DNA of 64,000 nucleotides from CAZSMC01 sp964607755 (GTDB lineage: Bacteria > Zhuqueibacterota > Zhuqueibacteria > Residuimicrobiales > Krinioviventaceae), in the NCBI GenBank assembly GCA_964607755.1, contig CAZSMC010000004.1, forward strand, positions 58,149-122,148. The letters are read 5' to 3'. The notes beneath the pieces were generated by a model that did no database searches, had not been told where the DNA came from, and was given only the letters and a program-made list of their open reading frames with translations. Each line of letters opens with the position of its first letter. The stretch's first letter is position 1. The position numbers were made by a program, and so were the translations under genes. This document shows, in pieces, positions 25,853 through 35,860 of this stretch.

Positions 25853-27682
25853 ATGCATAAAAAATTAATTTCAAAATTAATCCTTCTGTGGTTTACTGCA
25901 GGATTGCTTTCAAGCACCACTGCTCAGGAAAATTTTGCTATTCGGAAAATTATTTTCAAAGGTAACGACGAAATTAGTACCAGTAAGTTAAAAAGTCATA
26001 GCGTGCTGGAAGATTATGCTGGATTAGAAAGATTGCTCTTCTGGAGAGAGCCGTATCCGTTCAGCGAAGAAATGATGAACCGGGATATCCAGAGCTTCAA
26101 ACGGCTCTATCAAACCCAGGGTTTTCTTAAAACACAAATTACATCCGAATTTAAGCTCAATCAAAAGAAACAAATGATTGACATTACCTACAACATTTCA
26201 GAAGGCCCGCCGGTTATAATAGATAGCATTCTAATAAACATTATAAATGATACGAGCAGCACCGATTCAATGTCCAATAAAACCAGAAAAACCTTGCAGC
26301 CAAAGCATTTGCAACAAGGCATGCGTTTCAGGGATGAACTGCTGGTCAAAGACCGGGAAAGGATGCTTGAGGTGCTGGTGGACGCCGGATTTGCCTACGC
26401 CAATATTAACAACAGCTTTAAATTGCATTCGGACAGCACCAAAGTTGACATTACCTATTTCATACAGCCCGGTCCATTGTGCTACTTTGGCAAAGTTGAT
26501 ATCAAAGGTAATAAAGCGGTTCCGGCATCTGCGATTAAAAAACAAATAGCGGTCAAAAAAGGACAAACATTCAGTGAGAACAAAATAGCAAAATCTCAGC
26601 GTCAGATATATAATCTTGCTCTCTTTCAGTACGTCTCTGTGCAGGCGTCGCTGGACCAGCCAGAAAATCGTACTTTGCCGGTAAACGTGTTAGTTAAAGA
26701 ATCTCCCAGGTGGACAACAAAGCTCGGACTCGGATACGGCCGCGAAGACAAGTTTCGCTCTTTTGTGGAATTGCAAAAGCTTGGATTTATTTCGAAAATC
26801 AGCCGCATTAATGTGTATTTAAAGCATTCTGCTTTGGAACCCTATAGAATAAACATTAAATGGACGCGACCGGCATTTCTGGACCCAAATGCTTCACTTG
26901 CGCTCAACCCATTCTATCGCCGTCAGAAAGAACCGGGTTATCAGGCAACACGTTATGGCGGCTCTGTAGCATATCAACGAACATTAAGAGAAAACCTGAA
27001 TGGTTCTGTCTCGCACGTTATTGAACAGGTTAATCTCGATGCCAGCAAAATTGAACCTGCTGAACCGGTCAATGTAGCGCGTTCACTCTATAACAAGTCT
27101 GTAACCCATCTTTATCTTGGATTTGACAACTCGAATCCGCCGTTCTCTCCTACCAGCGGGATCATTACAGGTTTTAATTTCTCTTATGCCGGATTTGGCA
27201 GAAGCGATTACCAATACATAAAAATGAACGGTGAGATTCGAAACTATCAACACCTTGGTCTTCAATGGGTTGTTGCCAGCCGCCTGAAAATGGGAGTCAT
27301 TACACCTGTGCAAGGACAAAACAGCACACCGATTGAAGAGCGGTATTTTGCCGGCGGCAGCAATTCAATTCGTGGCTGGGCACGGGCCGACCTGGGTCCG
27401 AAAAATGTCCAGGGCAAACCTACCGGTGGAAACAGCCTCATAGAAGCCAGTCTGGAATTGCGCTTTCCTATTTACAAATGGCTGTCCGGAGTGGTTTTCT
27501 GGGACGTGGGCAATGTATGGACAACAGAATATTCCTACAAGCTTGACGATGTAGAGCATGCTGTGGGTATCGGATTAAGAATCAGCACGCCAATAGGCCC
27601 GGTTCGACTGGATGTATGTGAACCGGTTAGTATGCCTGATAAACCATTACAATTTTATCTCAGTGTAGGACACGCATTTTAA
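25853..27682 (+). CDS. Omp85-family outer-membrane assembly protein, TamA-like
   Basis: 609 residues: signal peptide (LILLWFTAGLLSSTTAQ), POTRA domains over about residues 25-290 (one begins GPLCYFGKVDIKGNKAVPAS), then a 16-strand-type barrel to a terminal aromatic residue (LSVGHAF). The conserved loop-6 motif appears as FAGGSNSIRGW. Its stop is 2 nt before tamB, and Omp85 genes directly ahead of a tamB gene are TamA-like partners. The pair helps insert or shuttle outer-membrane material. No ribosome site is obvious at ATG 25853. Confidence 0.9.
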   Translation: MHKKLISKLILLWFTAGLLSSTTAQENFAIRKIIFKGNDEISTSKLKSHSVLEDYAGLERLLFWREPYPFSEEMMNRDIQSFKRLYQTQGFLKTQITSEFKLNQKKQMIDITYNISEGPPVIIDSILINIINDTSSTDSMSNKTRKTLQPKHLQQGMRFRDELLVKDRERMLEVLVDAGFAYANINNSFKLHSDSTKVDITYFIQPGPLCYFGKVDIKGNKAVPASAIKKQIAVKKGQTFSENKIAKSQRQIYNLALFQYVSVQASLDQPENRTLPVNVLVKESPRWTTKLGLGYGREDKFRSFVELQKLGFISKISRINVYLKHSALEPYRINIKWTRPAFLDPNASLALNPFYRRQKEPGYQATRYGGSVAYQRTLRENLNGSVSHVIEQVNLDASKIEPAEPVNVARSLYNKSVTHLYLGFDNSNPPFSPTSGIITGFNFSYAGFGRSDYQYIKMNGEIRNYQHLGLQWVVASRLKMGVITPVQGQNSTPIEERYFAGGSNSIRGWARADLGPKNVQGKPTGGNSLIEASLELRFPIYKWLSGVVFWDVGNVWTTEYSYKLDDVEHAVGIGLRISTPIGPVRLDVCEPVSMPDKPLQFYLSVGHAF

Positions 27683-27684
27683 GT

Positions 27685-30600
27685 ATGTTGAAACGAATAA
27701 AAAAAATTCTGCTTTATACCGTGACAGGGATAATAATTCTGCTTATCCTTATTACCGGTTTTACACAAACAATATTTTTCAAGAACTTTCTTCGCGACAA
27801 GGTCGAAGGACAAGTCAATGCATCAATACAAGGAGAATTGCGCATTGGCCGTATCCGGGGAAATCTGGTCAATTATCTGGCAATCGACGATATCGTGCTC
27901 GCCAGCCCCGGTGATACTCTGTTCACCATGGAAGAACTGATAGTCCGGTTTCAACCATTGAAGCTTTTAAATAGAAAAATATCTTTTCGTGCCATACGTA
28001 TCCTTGGGCCTCAAATTTCACTGGTTCAATGGCCGGACAGCACCTGGAATGTTACCCATTTAACCCCTCCCGGTGAATCGAAACCGGACACATCTGAACA
28101 ATTTAAATGGACTTTAAAGATTAAAAACGCCGCTCTCCGCCAGGCTTTTATCTCGATCCGGCCTCTGGATCCTGCTTCTCCCCTGGCTAAAAAAGTAACC
28201 GATATTAATGCCCTCCTATCGATGGAATTTTCCTCCCACGGTCTTGATGCAAATGTTGAGGATCTGCAGTTAGCGGTCGGGGATACTCCCTTTCGTATCC
28301 ATAAAACATCTTTTTCATTTGCCATGAGCGAAACACTCATCCAGGTAGCTGATTTTGATCTCAAAACCGAATACAGCACACTTGCAGGCAACCTCACTTT
28401 TAGCATGTTGAAAACCGGGCCGGTTCATGCGGAATTGCGTGCCCAGCCGCTATCCCAAAAAGATTGGCGCACGTTTCTACCTGACTTGCCTGAAACCTCT
28501 ATAGAACCTGATATCAACCTTATTGTCACCGGGCAAAAAGACTCTCTTGCCGTGCAACTGAACGTCCGCACACCGGAACAGCAGCTTGAAATCGATGGTT
28601 ATGCTGCACAGTTGAACAGCATACCGTCTTATCAACTGGCCATTTGTTTTTCAAATATCAAACCGCGGGATTGGGTTTCCACAATTTCCTCGGAACAGCC
28701 AGTGGATGGATGTATTTATTTGCGGGGAAGTGGCGTAACAAGTGAAACCTTGGATGCTGAAATTAATGCGAATTTACGCGGCCTGTCATATCAAAATCGA
28801 ACTACCGACAATATTTTACTAGACGCCACTTTGAACAACGGAACCCTTGACACCCGTCTGCACGTCGCCGCTTCCATGGGCAGCCTCGACGTCGATGCGC
28901 GCATTAAGCAACTATTTAACCAACCTACCTACCAGATTGAAGCGAATGGCAGCGGCATTGACATAGCCAGCATTTTACAGCTCGAACAAGCATCCAAAAT
29001 TCAATTTTACTGTAATGTAAATGGCCAGGGTTTTGATCCGGCAACCATGCAGGCACACGGCGATGTGCTCTTTTATGCGTCCGATTTTGCAGACATTCCG
29101 CTTGATACGCTGCAAGTAAAAATTGACGCCAATCAACAGGTCTATACTGTTCATAAACTTCAATTACTTTCTCCGCTTGTGCGCGCTGAACTATCCGGCA
29201 CAATCAAAGCAGATTCCGTTTCAAATGCCCGGTTCCACATTCAGCCGGGAGATTTGGAATATTTATCAGCCTGGATCGAAAACCCGCCTGAGGTTACAGG
29301 TGACATTCTGGGTACGGCAAGCGGTTCCTTTACCCGTCTGAATGTACATTCGCAGTTTCATACAAATGTCCGCTATCAGGAAATCAGTCTTGATTCGTTA
29401 TCAGGTGATATCAATTTAAACACAGGCGAGGAAACGACAAGCACCTTCGAGCTGGCGTTTCGTAAAGGCATGGTGAATACCATACCCCTGGATAATTTTC
29501 GGTTCACTGGCCATTTTACACCGGACAGTTTAAACTCGAAATGGTCTGTTGTCCACCACGACACCAACAGTGTGTTTTTAAACTCACACCTCTCTCTGGA
29601 TTCGGTAACAACGCTAACCCTAAATGATTTGAGGTGGGAAAATGGCAACAAAGTGTGGCAATTATCCTATCCCAAAGCATCTGTATCGAAAAGCCCGAAT
29701 TTTTATCGCATTGACAGTCTGGGACTTTATTATCAGGATCAACAGCTATTAATTGACGGCTTTCTTCAGCCGCAGAAAGAACAATACGCTCACATCAAAT
29801 TAGAAAATATCAATCTCGTTCATTTGACCCAGTGGCTAAATAACACCTCGATGCCAACTGGAACACTGCAAGCAGACGTGATATTGAATGGTACGGCATC
29901 GGAACCGGTTCTAAACGCCAATGTTAATCTCACAGACATCAAGTTGAGAAATTACCAGCTTGGCAATGTACATTCGACGCTTCGTTATCATGACGCTCTT
30001 GCCACACTTTCTTTTGACTTGCACCGGGGTGCGGATAAACTGTTAACCGTCTATTCCAGTACCTCATTGCCATTATCGCTCGAGACATTGGATTTTAATG
30101 TTTCATTTGAAAAACCGGTCATCTTTCAGGCTGAAGCACAAAATCTAAACCTTGGATTCCTGAAAACATTTCTGCCTGCTCTTGACCGTTTTCAGGGTCA
30201 GCTTGATTTCGATCTCCGTTCGCCCGACCTACTGGACATGCAACACTTGACCGGAGAATTCTCTTTTAAAAACGGCATTGTAGCATTGCATCAAACAGGA
30301 GTTCCATACAAAGATATTCGTTTCCAATTAAACTTTAATGATAAACATATTACGTTAAAAGATTTTTTAATCGCATCTGGAAAAGGTACTCTTCACATGG
30401 TGGGTTCAGCGAATCTGTCCAGCCGTTTATCCGAACTTGATTTCGAATCTTTTCAGATAAATGTTAATACCAATAGGTTCACAGCAGTACAAACCAGGGA
30501 CCTTGAGCTTGTATTGAATTCGGATTTAAATTTGCAAGGAGATTTGATGCAGCCCACTTTTAGTGGCAAATTAAACGTCGTTCAGAGTAAAATAAACTTG

Positions 30601-31497
30601 ACCGGATTACAAGGTGAATCGCCCAGCCGGGAAGAACTTGATCCGCTATTGCTTCGTGATAAAAAAACTATAAAAGATACAATTCCCTCCCAAAAACGAA
30701 CCCCGCCCGATGTTATCAAGCGACTGAGAGGGCAGACCAAAATCTCCATTCCCAGGAATACCTGGATTCGAAGCAAGGATATGAATATCGAAATCTCAGG
30801 TGACGTGGATATCATCAAGCAAAGTGATAAATTTGAATTCTTTGGTTCGATTGAAACCGTTCGCGGAACGTATAGTTTTTATGGCAAGCGGTTTATTATA
30901 CAGACAGGTACTATTACGCTGCAAGGCGGCACCAGAATTGACCCGTCTTTAAATATAAGCGCTGATTATCGCTTTCGGGATGCCGATGGCAACAAACGCA
31001 CCCTCACTTTAAACATTACCGGCACGCTGTCAGCGCCGGACATTTCCTTTGCTCTGGACGACGACCCTATAGAACCACAGGATGGCGTCTCATATATTAT
31101 CTTTGGCCGGTCCACGCAACAACTCAGTCATTCGGAAAAAACGCAAATGAGCAGCGCCAACCAGTCTCTCAATGCCGCCAAAATGTCTGGTTTGCTTTAC
31201 GGACAGATAGCCAAACAGTTATCCAGCCAGTTGCAGAGAAACCTGAACCTCGATGTCATCGAATTTACAGGCGATGCCAACTGGCGGAGTGCCTCGGTAG
31301 TGATAGGCAAATATATTACCAACGATTTGTTCCTTCGCTACGAAAGAGAATTCAGTTTTGGCCAGACCGAAGATATCGTGCCGCAAAAAGTGTCCCTTGA
31401 ATACGAAATCGCCAGATTCCTGTATTTGCAAGCCATTAAAGGCGATCCCAAATCAACCGGATTTGATTTGATTTTCAAGTTTGAAGAGGGAAAATAA
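27685..31497 (+). CDS. tamB: Translocation and assembly module protein TamB
   Basis: 1270 residues. One N-terminal membrane helix (ILLYTVTGIIILLILITGFT) is followed by a long beta-helical periplasmic body and the C-terminal DUF490 region, with FYGKRFIIQTGTITLQGG, the DDPIEPQDGVSYIIFGR segment and VVIGKYITNDLFLRYERE near the end. TamB-type proteins bridge inner and outer membranes and are linked to phospholipid transport and barrel insertion. It lies 2 nt behind the TamA-like gene. Its final residues run FDLIFKFEEGK. Confidence 0.93.
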   Translation: MLKRIKKILLYTVTGIIILLILITGFTQTIFFKNFLRDKVEGQVNASIQGELRIGRIRGNLVNYLAIDDIVLASPGDTLFTMEELIVRFQPLKLLNRKISFRAIRILGPQISLVQWPDSTWNVTHLTPPGESKPDTSEQFKWTLKIKNAALRQAFISIRPLDPASPLAKKVTDINALLSMEFSSHGLDANVEDLQLAVGDTPFRIHKTSFSFAMSETLIQVADFDLKTEYSTLAGNLTFSMLKTGPVHAELRAQPLSQKDWRTFLPDLPETSIEPDINLIVTGQKDSLAVQLNVRTPEQQLEIDGYAAQLNSIPSYQLAICFSNIKPRDWVSTISSEQPVDGCIYLRGSGVTSETLDAEINANLRGLSYQNRTTDNILLDATLNNGTLDTRLHVAASMGSLDVDARIKQLFNQPTYQIEANGSGIDIASILQLEQASKIQFYCNVNGQGFDPATMQAHGDVLFYASDFADIPLDTLQVKIDANQQVYTVHKLQLLSPLVRAELSGTIKADSVSNARFHIQPGDLEYLSAWIENPPEVTGDILGTASGSFTRLNVHSQFHTNVRYQEISLDSLSGDINLNTGEETTSTFELAFRKGMVNTIPLDNFRFTGHFTPDSLNSKWSVVHHDTNSVFLNSHLSLDSVTTLTLNDLRWENGNKVWQLSYPKASVSKSPNFYRIDSLGLYYQDQQLLIDGFLQPQKEQYAHIKLENINLVHLTQWLNNTSMPTGTLQADVILNGTASEPVLNANVNLTDIKLRNYQLGNVHSTLRYHDALATLSFDLHRGADKLLTVYSSTSLPLSLETLDFNVSFEKPVIFQAEAQNLNLGFLKTFLPALDRFQGQLDFDLRSPDLLDMQHLTGEFSFKNGIVALHQTGVPYKDIRFQLNFNDKHITLKDFLIASGKGTLHMVGSANLSSRLSELDFESFQINVNTNRFTAVQTRDLELVLNSDLNLQGDLMQPTFSGKLNVVQSKINLTGLQGESPSREELDPLLLRDKKTIKDTIPSQKRTPPDVIKRLRGQTKISIPRNTWIRSKDMNIEISGDVDIIKQSDKFEFFGSIETVRGTYSFYGKRFIIQTGTITLQGGTRIDPSLNISADYRFRDADGNKRTLTLNITGTLSAPDISFALDDDPIEPQDGVSYIIFGRSTQQLSHSEKTQMSSANQSLNAAKMSGLLYGQIAKQLSSQLQRNLNLDVIEFTGDANWRSASVVIGKYITNDLFLRYEREFSFGQTEDIVPQKVSLEYEIARFLYLQAIKGDPKSTGFDLIFKFEEGK

Positions 31498-31537
31498 AGA
31501 GGTGATTTGCTGAACTTGATTCTATTATTTTGAGTAC

Positions 31538-34500
31538 TTATTCAAACAAAATCTGAATATCGTCCCGGTTTAAAGATTTGAAGAAATGAGTATCGGTTGA
31601 AATCAAATCTGAAACCAGTTTCCTTTTTCGCGCCTGAAGTTCCAGCATTTTTTCTTCCACAGAATTTTTGGTAATGAGCCGGTAAACAAATACTTTTTTA
31701 TATTGCCCAATGCGATGGGCTCTGTCGGTTGCCTGGACTTCGACGGCCGGATTCCACCACGGGTCGTAGTGGATCACGTAATCGGCTGCGGTTAGATTTA
31801 GTCCGAGTCCCCCGGCTTTAAGACTGATAAGAAACAGTTTGACATTATCATCATTCTGGAATCGATCTACCTGAGCTTTGCGGTCTATAGTGTGGCCATC
31901 AAGATAGGCGTATTCAATATTATTGTCTTTAAGGTGCGGCCGCAGAATTCTGAGCATTTTGACAAATTGTGAAAACAGCAGTATCTTGTGATTTTCAGAG
32001 ACAATTTCTTCAACAATTTCTTTTAAAAATTCAAACTTGCCAGAATCTTCATCCACGTTTTTATCGACAAGATGCGGATGGCACGCAATCTGGCGGAGTT
32101 TTACCAGGCCTTCCAAAACGTTCATCCTGGCTTTGTCCATACCTTCGGTGTCGATTTTATCCAGAATGAGCGCGCGATAATAATTTTTCCAGTGGTCATA
32201 AAGCACGGCCTGTTCCGGATTCATGGCGCAATAAAAAGTCTGTTCGACTTTTGGCGGCAGTTCCCGGGCGACGCTTTCCTTTGTGCGTCTGAGGATAAAC
32301 GGATAAATCAAATTGCGCAGCATTGCAGAAATCTCGGGATCATTTTTCTTCTCGATAGGCGAGGTAAATTCGCGTCTGAAATAGTTTAGCGAACCCAATA
32401 ATCCGGGATTAAGAAAAGCGAACTGGGACCACAGTTCAATGGTATTGTTTTCCACCGGCGTGCCTGTGAGAACCAGCCGGTGCGAGCCGGTGAGCAGTCG
32501 CGATGCCTTGGCTGTCTGCGACAATGGGTTTTTTATCTTTTGCGATTCATCCAGGATGACGTAATGAAAACGAAAATCTTTTAAAAAAGCAATATCCCGT
32601 CGCATGATGCCATAACTGGTGAGGATAATGTCGTAATCATTAAAGCGATGTGTTCTCCGGTCCCGGTTTAAACCGGTATGTAAAAGCACATTCAGGTCCG
32701 GGGTAAACTTTTGCACCTCTGTTTCCCAGTTGAACACTACCGACGTTGGACAGACAATCAGACTCGGCGTTTTGTTGCCTTGATTTTTTTCATGTAAAAG
32801 AAGGGCCAGCGTTTGCAGCGTTTTCCCAAGTCCCATGTCATCAGCCAGGCAGCCGCCAAAGGAATATTTCTTCAAAAAATTCAGCCAGTTGTATCCCGCT
32901 TTTTGATACGGGCGCAATATTTTTTTCATAGCCGGTGGCAACGGCTCTTCTTCGATTCCCTTAAAATTTCGCAGTTTTCTCAGACTCTGGTGATATTTCT
33001 CATCCATTTGGGTAAACTCTGCTTCTTCAAAAAGAATATCAATGAGTGTCAGATGATACTCCGGCACATGCACGGTCTCTTTGTCCATTTTAGCGAAATT
33101 AAAAAGATGTTGAAAACGCTTAAACCATTGGTCCGGAATCTGGGCAATACTATTGTCCATTAATTTTACATAGCGAACATTTTGCTGAACAGCCCGGCGT
33201 AACTCTTTCAGCGTGAGTTGAATGCCTTCAATATCAATTTCAATGTTAAGATCAAACCAGTCGATATTTGATTTTACCGCTACACGGACACTTGGTTGAC
33301 CGGTTCGGAACTTGTATTTTTTTAGTTTCTCTCGCCCAAGAATTTCAAAACCGTCCCTGGCCAGCAAGGGTATGTGCTTGAACAGCCAGTTCAGGGCTTT
33401 TGATTCGGCAACCCACAATTGACCGCTTTTTCTTTCTTTTAATCCCGTGGCCAGCAATTGCTCACGCGCTTTATTTTCTTCGCGCTTTTCGCGGATTATT
33501 TTGACGACGCCTTTGGTCTCTTTTTTGAATAGCACAGGTTCCGGATTGTTGTATTCAATTTCAAATCCGTTATAATCGAACAAGAGAGAAATATGCAGGT
33601 GTTTTTCGTTTTCCTGTAAAAGGATCTTTTTTTGCGAAATTTTATTGACAATCGTCATCACCAGCAAATCCGGAATCGGAATAAACGTGTTTCTGGTGAG
33701 CCGGCTGTACATTTCTTCCAAAAATGTGGGAAATTCTTTTTCCGGAATGGTCAGCGTAATATCATCCTTTGTAAAAGGCACCAGCAAGGCAGAAGACCGC
33801 TGGTTTTCAACTTTGATCAACGAATTATCTTTGAATAGCCAAATAGGATCCTCAGTCAAAATTTTATACCCAAGATCAAGCTCCTCTTCCCTGTCCTCGA
33901 TCCGTACGTAGGGTTTTAGTATGAATTGTCTTCCCTTTTTAATAAAGCGAAAATCAATGCGCGCTGTAGACTCTTCCCACTCGACCGGAGCCAACTGATC
34001 CTGATAAGGCTCCAGATAAATGGTGCTGTCCCGTATCAAGTCAAAAAGGGCTCCCAACCGGCTGCCATATTTATATTGATATATGTGCATATCCTTAAAC
34101 TGATAATCGCTAAAAAATCGAGTGTTGTAAAAAGACTGATTTTGCACATTTTGACGCTGCAGAAATGAAACAATGATGGGGTCGTTGGGGCTGTATAAAA
34201 GGTCTTTATCTTCCAGATTAAATTCGCCAATGTTTGACAAGCGGCCTAAAAAACCGTTCTTTTTAATATAAGCTTTTTGCGGTGTCAGCGCCCAGGATTC
34301 AGCAGATAGTGACAGCAGATAGATAACCTTGAACTGCTGAACTTTTTGCGATGGCTGTGGCTCTTCTGGCTCATGGGATAACACCCGTTCAAAGAACTGC
34401 CGCCACGCTGGATGCGTCTGTTCGTGAAGTAGCTTTTTACGGTTTTGGGCATACCAGTCCCGTGCCGCAAGCATCGCAGCGACAGCGTGTTTACAGGTGG

Positions 34501-34708
34501 TCCAATAGGCGCACGTACAGGTTGAATAAAGATTTTCCCCAATTTCCTGCACTGTTACATGATAACTGGTTTTGCCGTCAACCTGGGCCTCGAATTTTTT
34601 GAGATTGATATCAATGAGTTTTACCTTATTCTTTTGATAGGCCCGGAAACCGCGTCTATAAATATCAGTACCTGCTTCCTTGCGAATTTTCTCTTCTGTT
34701 AACTTCAT
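31538..34708 (-). CDS. SWIM zinc-finger SNF2-family helicase
   Basis: 1056 residues from ATG 34708. The N-terminal SWIM finger is C-T-C-A...C-K-H in STCTCAYWTTCKHAVAAML. After an SNF2-associated middle region comes the ATPase: CLADDMGLGKTLQTLALLL (Walker A), VILDESQKIKN (motif II as DESQ), LTGTPVENN, then the helicase C domain with LISLKAGGLGLNLTAAD and ATDRAHRIGQ. Bacterial proteins of this kind move along DNA without strand separation and are found both as housekeeping and defence helicases. No nuclease or other defence gene adjoins, so I draw no conclusion on role. It is 106 nt downstream of the radical SAM gene on the same strand. Confidence 0.93.
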   Translation of the reverse strand: MKLTEEKIRKEAGTDIYRRGFRAYQKNKVKLIDINLKKFEAQVDGKTSYHVTVQEIGENLYSTCTCAYWTTCKHAVAAMLAARDWYAQNRKKLLHEQTHPAWRQFFERVLSHEPEEPQPSQKVQQFKVIYLLSLSAESWALTPQKAYIKKNGFLGRLSNIGEFNLEDKDLLYSPNDPIIVSFLQRQNVQNQSFYNTRFFSDYQFKDMHIYQYKYGSRLGALFDLIRDSTIYLEPYQDQLAPVEWEESTARIDFRFIKKGRQFILKPYVRIEDREEELDLGYKILTEDPIWLFKDNSLIKVENQRSSALLVPFTKDDITLTIPEKEFPTFLEEMYSRLTRNTFIPIPDLLVMTIVNKISQKKILLQENEKHLHISLLFDYNGFEIEYNNPEPVLFKKETKGVVKIIREKREENKAREQLLATGLKERKSGQLWVAESKALNWLFKHIPLLARDGFEILGREKLKKYKFRTGQPSVRVAVKSNIDWFDLNIEIDIEGIQLTLKELRRAVQQNVRYVKLMDNSIAQIPDQWFKRFQHLFNFAKMDKETVHVPEYHLTLIDILFEEAEFTQMDEKYHQSLRKLRNFKGIEEEPLPPAMKKILRPYQKAGYNWLNFLKKYSFGGCLADDMGLGKTLQTLALLLHEKNQGNKTPSLIVCPTSVVFNWETEVQKFTPDLNVLLHTGLNRDRRTHRFNDYDIILTSYGIMRRDIAFLKDFRFHYVILDESQKIKNPLSQTAKASRLLTGSHRLVLTGTPVENNTIELWSQFAFLNPGLLGSLNYFRREFTSPIEKKNDPEISAMLRNLIYPFILRRTKESVARELPPKVEQTFYCAMNPEQAVLYDHWKNYYRALILDKIDTEGMDKARMNVLEGLVKLRQIACHPHLVDKNVDEDSGKFEFLKEIVEEIVSENHKILLFSQFVKMLRILRPHLKDNNIEYAYLDGHTIDRKAQVDRFQNDDNVKLFLISLKAGGLGLNLTAADYVIHYDPWWNPAVEVQATDRAHRIGQYKKVFVYRLITKNSVEEKMLELQARKRKLVSDLISTDTHFFKSLNRDDIQILFE

Positions 34709-34813
34709 CACCTGTGCAAATTGTTAAGCATAAAAGTTGAGCCTCCATTTTAGCCCACCAAAAGTTAAAAATCAAGGATAAATTTTTAAAAAACGCTTTA
34801 TCTGGAAAAAATT

Positions 34814-35860
34814 TCAATTATGATATGTGCTGAGAATAGAGTTGGCGATATTTTGGGCTTGAATTGAACTGGAGCCAGAATAAAAACGCCGCAAAATATG
34901 TTTATCCCACATGTATTTTGTTTTGGCGGCAAGACTCGCTAAAAAAAAGCCATCCAGACGGTAATTAAAAGATGGATCAAAATAACAGTTCAGATGACAG
35001 CCCTGGCAAAAATCAAACCGCCCTTGATGATGACGATAATACTGCCATTTTTCATCCTTGAAAAGAGTATCAAGAGAGGTGATTGTTAGATGTTCCCGGG
35101 CAAAATGATAGCACGGTAAAATCAATTTATTGTCCGGGGAAATGATAATCGTGGAATCTACTACCCGGCACCGCGGCGCCGATATGGAATTGCCGCCCTG
35201 CCAGCGAAGCTTGTTAAACGCCTTGTTAACGTACACGAACGGATGGGAGCTGTATCGCTCAATCCGATCGAGCATCTCGCCTGATAATGGATGTTGGCTA
35301 GTATGCGAAAAGACCGGATTAACAATGAGCATTAACCGGAGTTTTTTGGCAAATTCAGCTAACAGAAAAAGCTGGTCTATTGTGTCTTCAGTCACTGTAA
35401 AAAGCACATCAGGTTTTTCACCGAGAGAAAGAGCAATATCAATGCTGTTCATAACAGCGTCAAAAGCATTGTGACCACGAATATGGTTGTGAAGACTCGG
35501 ATTCAGGGCATCCAGAGAAAAGTGCAGAAAATTGACCAGCCCCGAGATCTCTTTTGCCCGTTCTGGGTATGAGAGACAATTCGTTGTGACGGATGTGTAC
35601 AGTTTTAATTTTTTCGCATAGTGCAACATGTCTGGCAGTTCTGCGTGGCACAGCGGTTCGCCTCCTGTAAAATCCACGAATTTCACACCGCACGCTTTAG
35701 CTCGCGAAAGATTTGATTTGACCTGGTTTAGCCGGGCATCAGAAACTTTTGATTGTTTCCAAATATCGCAGAACACGCACCGGCAATTGCATCGCTGCGT
35801 TATGTAATAATGCAGCAAAATCGGTGAAAATTTTCTCTTTTTTTCATCCAAAATAATCAT
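34814..35860 (-). CDS. Radical SAM protein with C-terminal cysteine cluster
   Basis: 348 residues. The SAM-binding 4Fe-4S motif is C24-x3-C28-x2-C31 in RCNCRCVFCDIW, followed by FTGGEPL. The C-terminal part (ILPCYHFARE, then FCQGCHLNCYF) looks like a shortened SPASM/twitch region with extra Fe-S ligands. No signal peptide. It is last in the seven-gene envelope operon and overlaps the glycosyltransferase gene ahead by 17 nt. In that context it could modify a sugar, lipid or lipid carrier precursor, but the sequence does not tell which. There is no peptide precursor gene nearby. Confidence 0.88.
   Translation of the reverse strand: MIILDEKKRKFSPILLHYYITQRCNCRCVFCDIWKQSKVSDARLNQVKSNLSRAKACGVKFVDFTGGEPLCHAELPDMLHYAKKLKLYTSVTTNCLSYPERAKEISGLVNFLHFSLDALNPSLHNHIRGHNAFDAVMNSIDIALSLGEKPDVLFTVTEDTIDQLFLLAEFAKKLRLMLIVNPVFSHTSQHPLSGEMLDRIERYSSHPFVYVNKAFNKLRWQGGNSISAPRCRVVDSTIIISPDNKLILPCYHFAREHLTITSLDTLFKDEKWQYYRHHQGRFDFCQGCHLNCYFDPSFNYRLDGFFLASLAAKTKYMWDKHILRRFYSGSSSIQAQNIANSILSTYHN

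Noticed and set aside
31538..34708. SNF2 helicase as part of a phage-defence system
   Set aside because: No nuclease, PLD or other defence partner adjoins; stand-alone SWIM/SNF2 proteins are common housekeeping genes.
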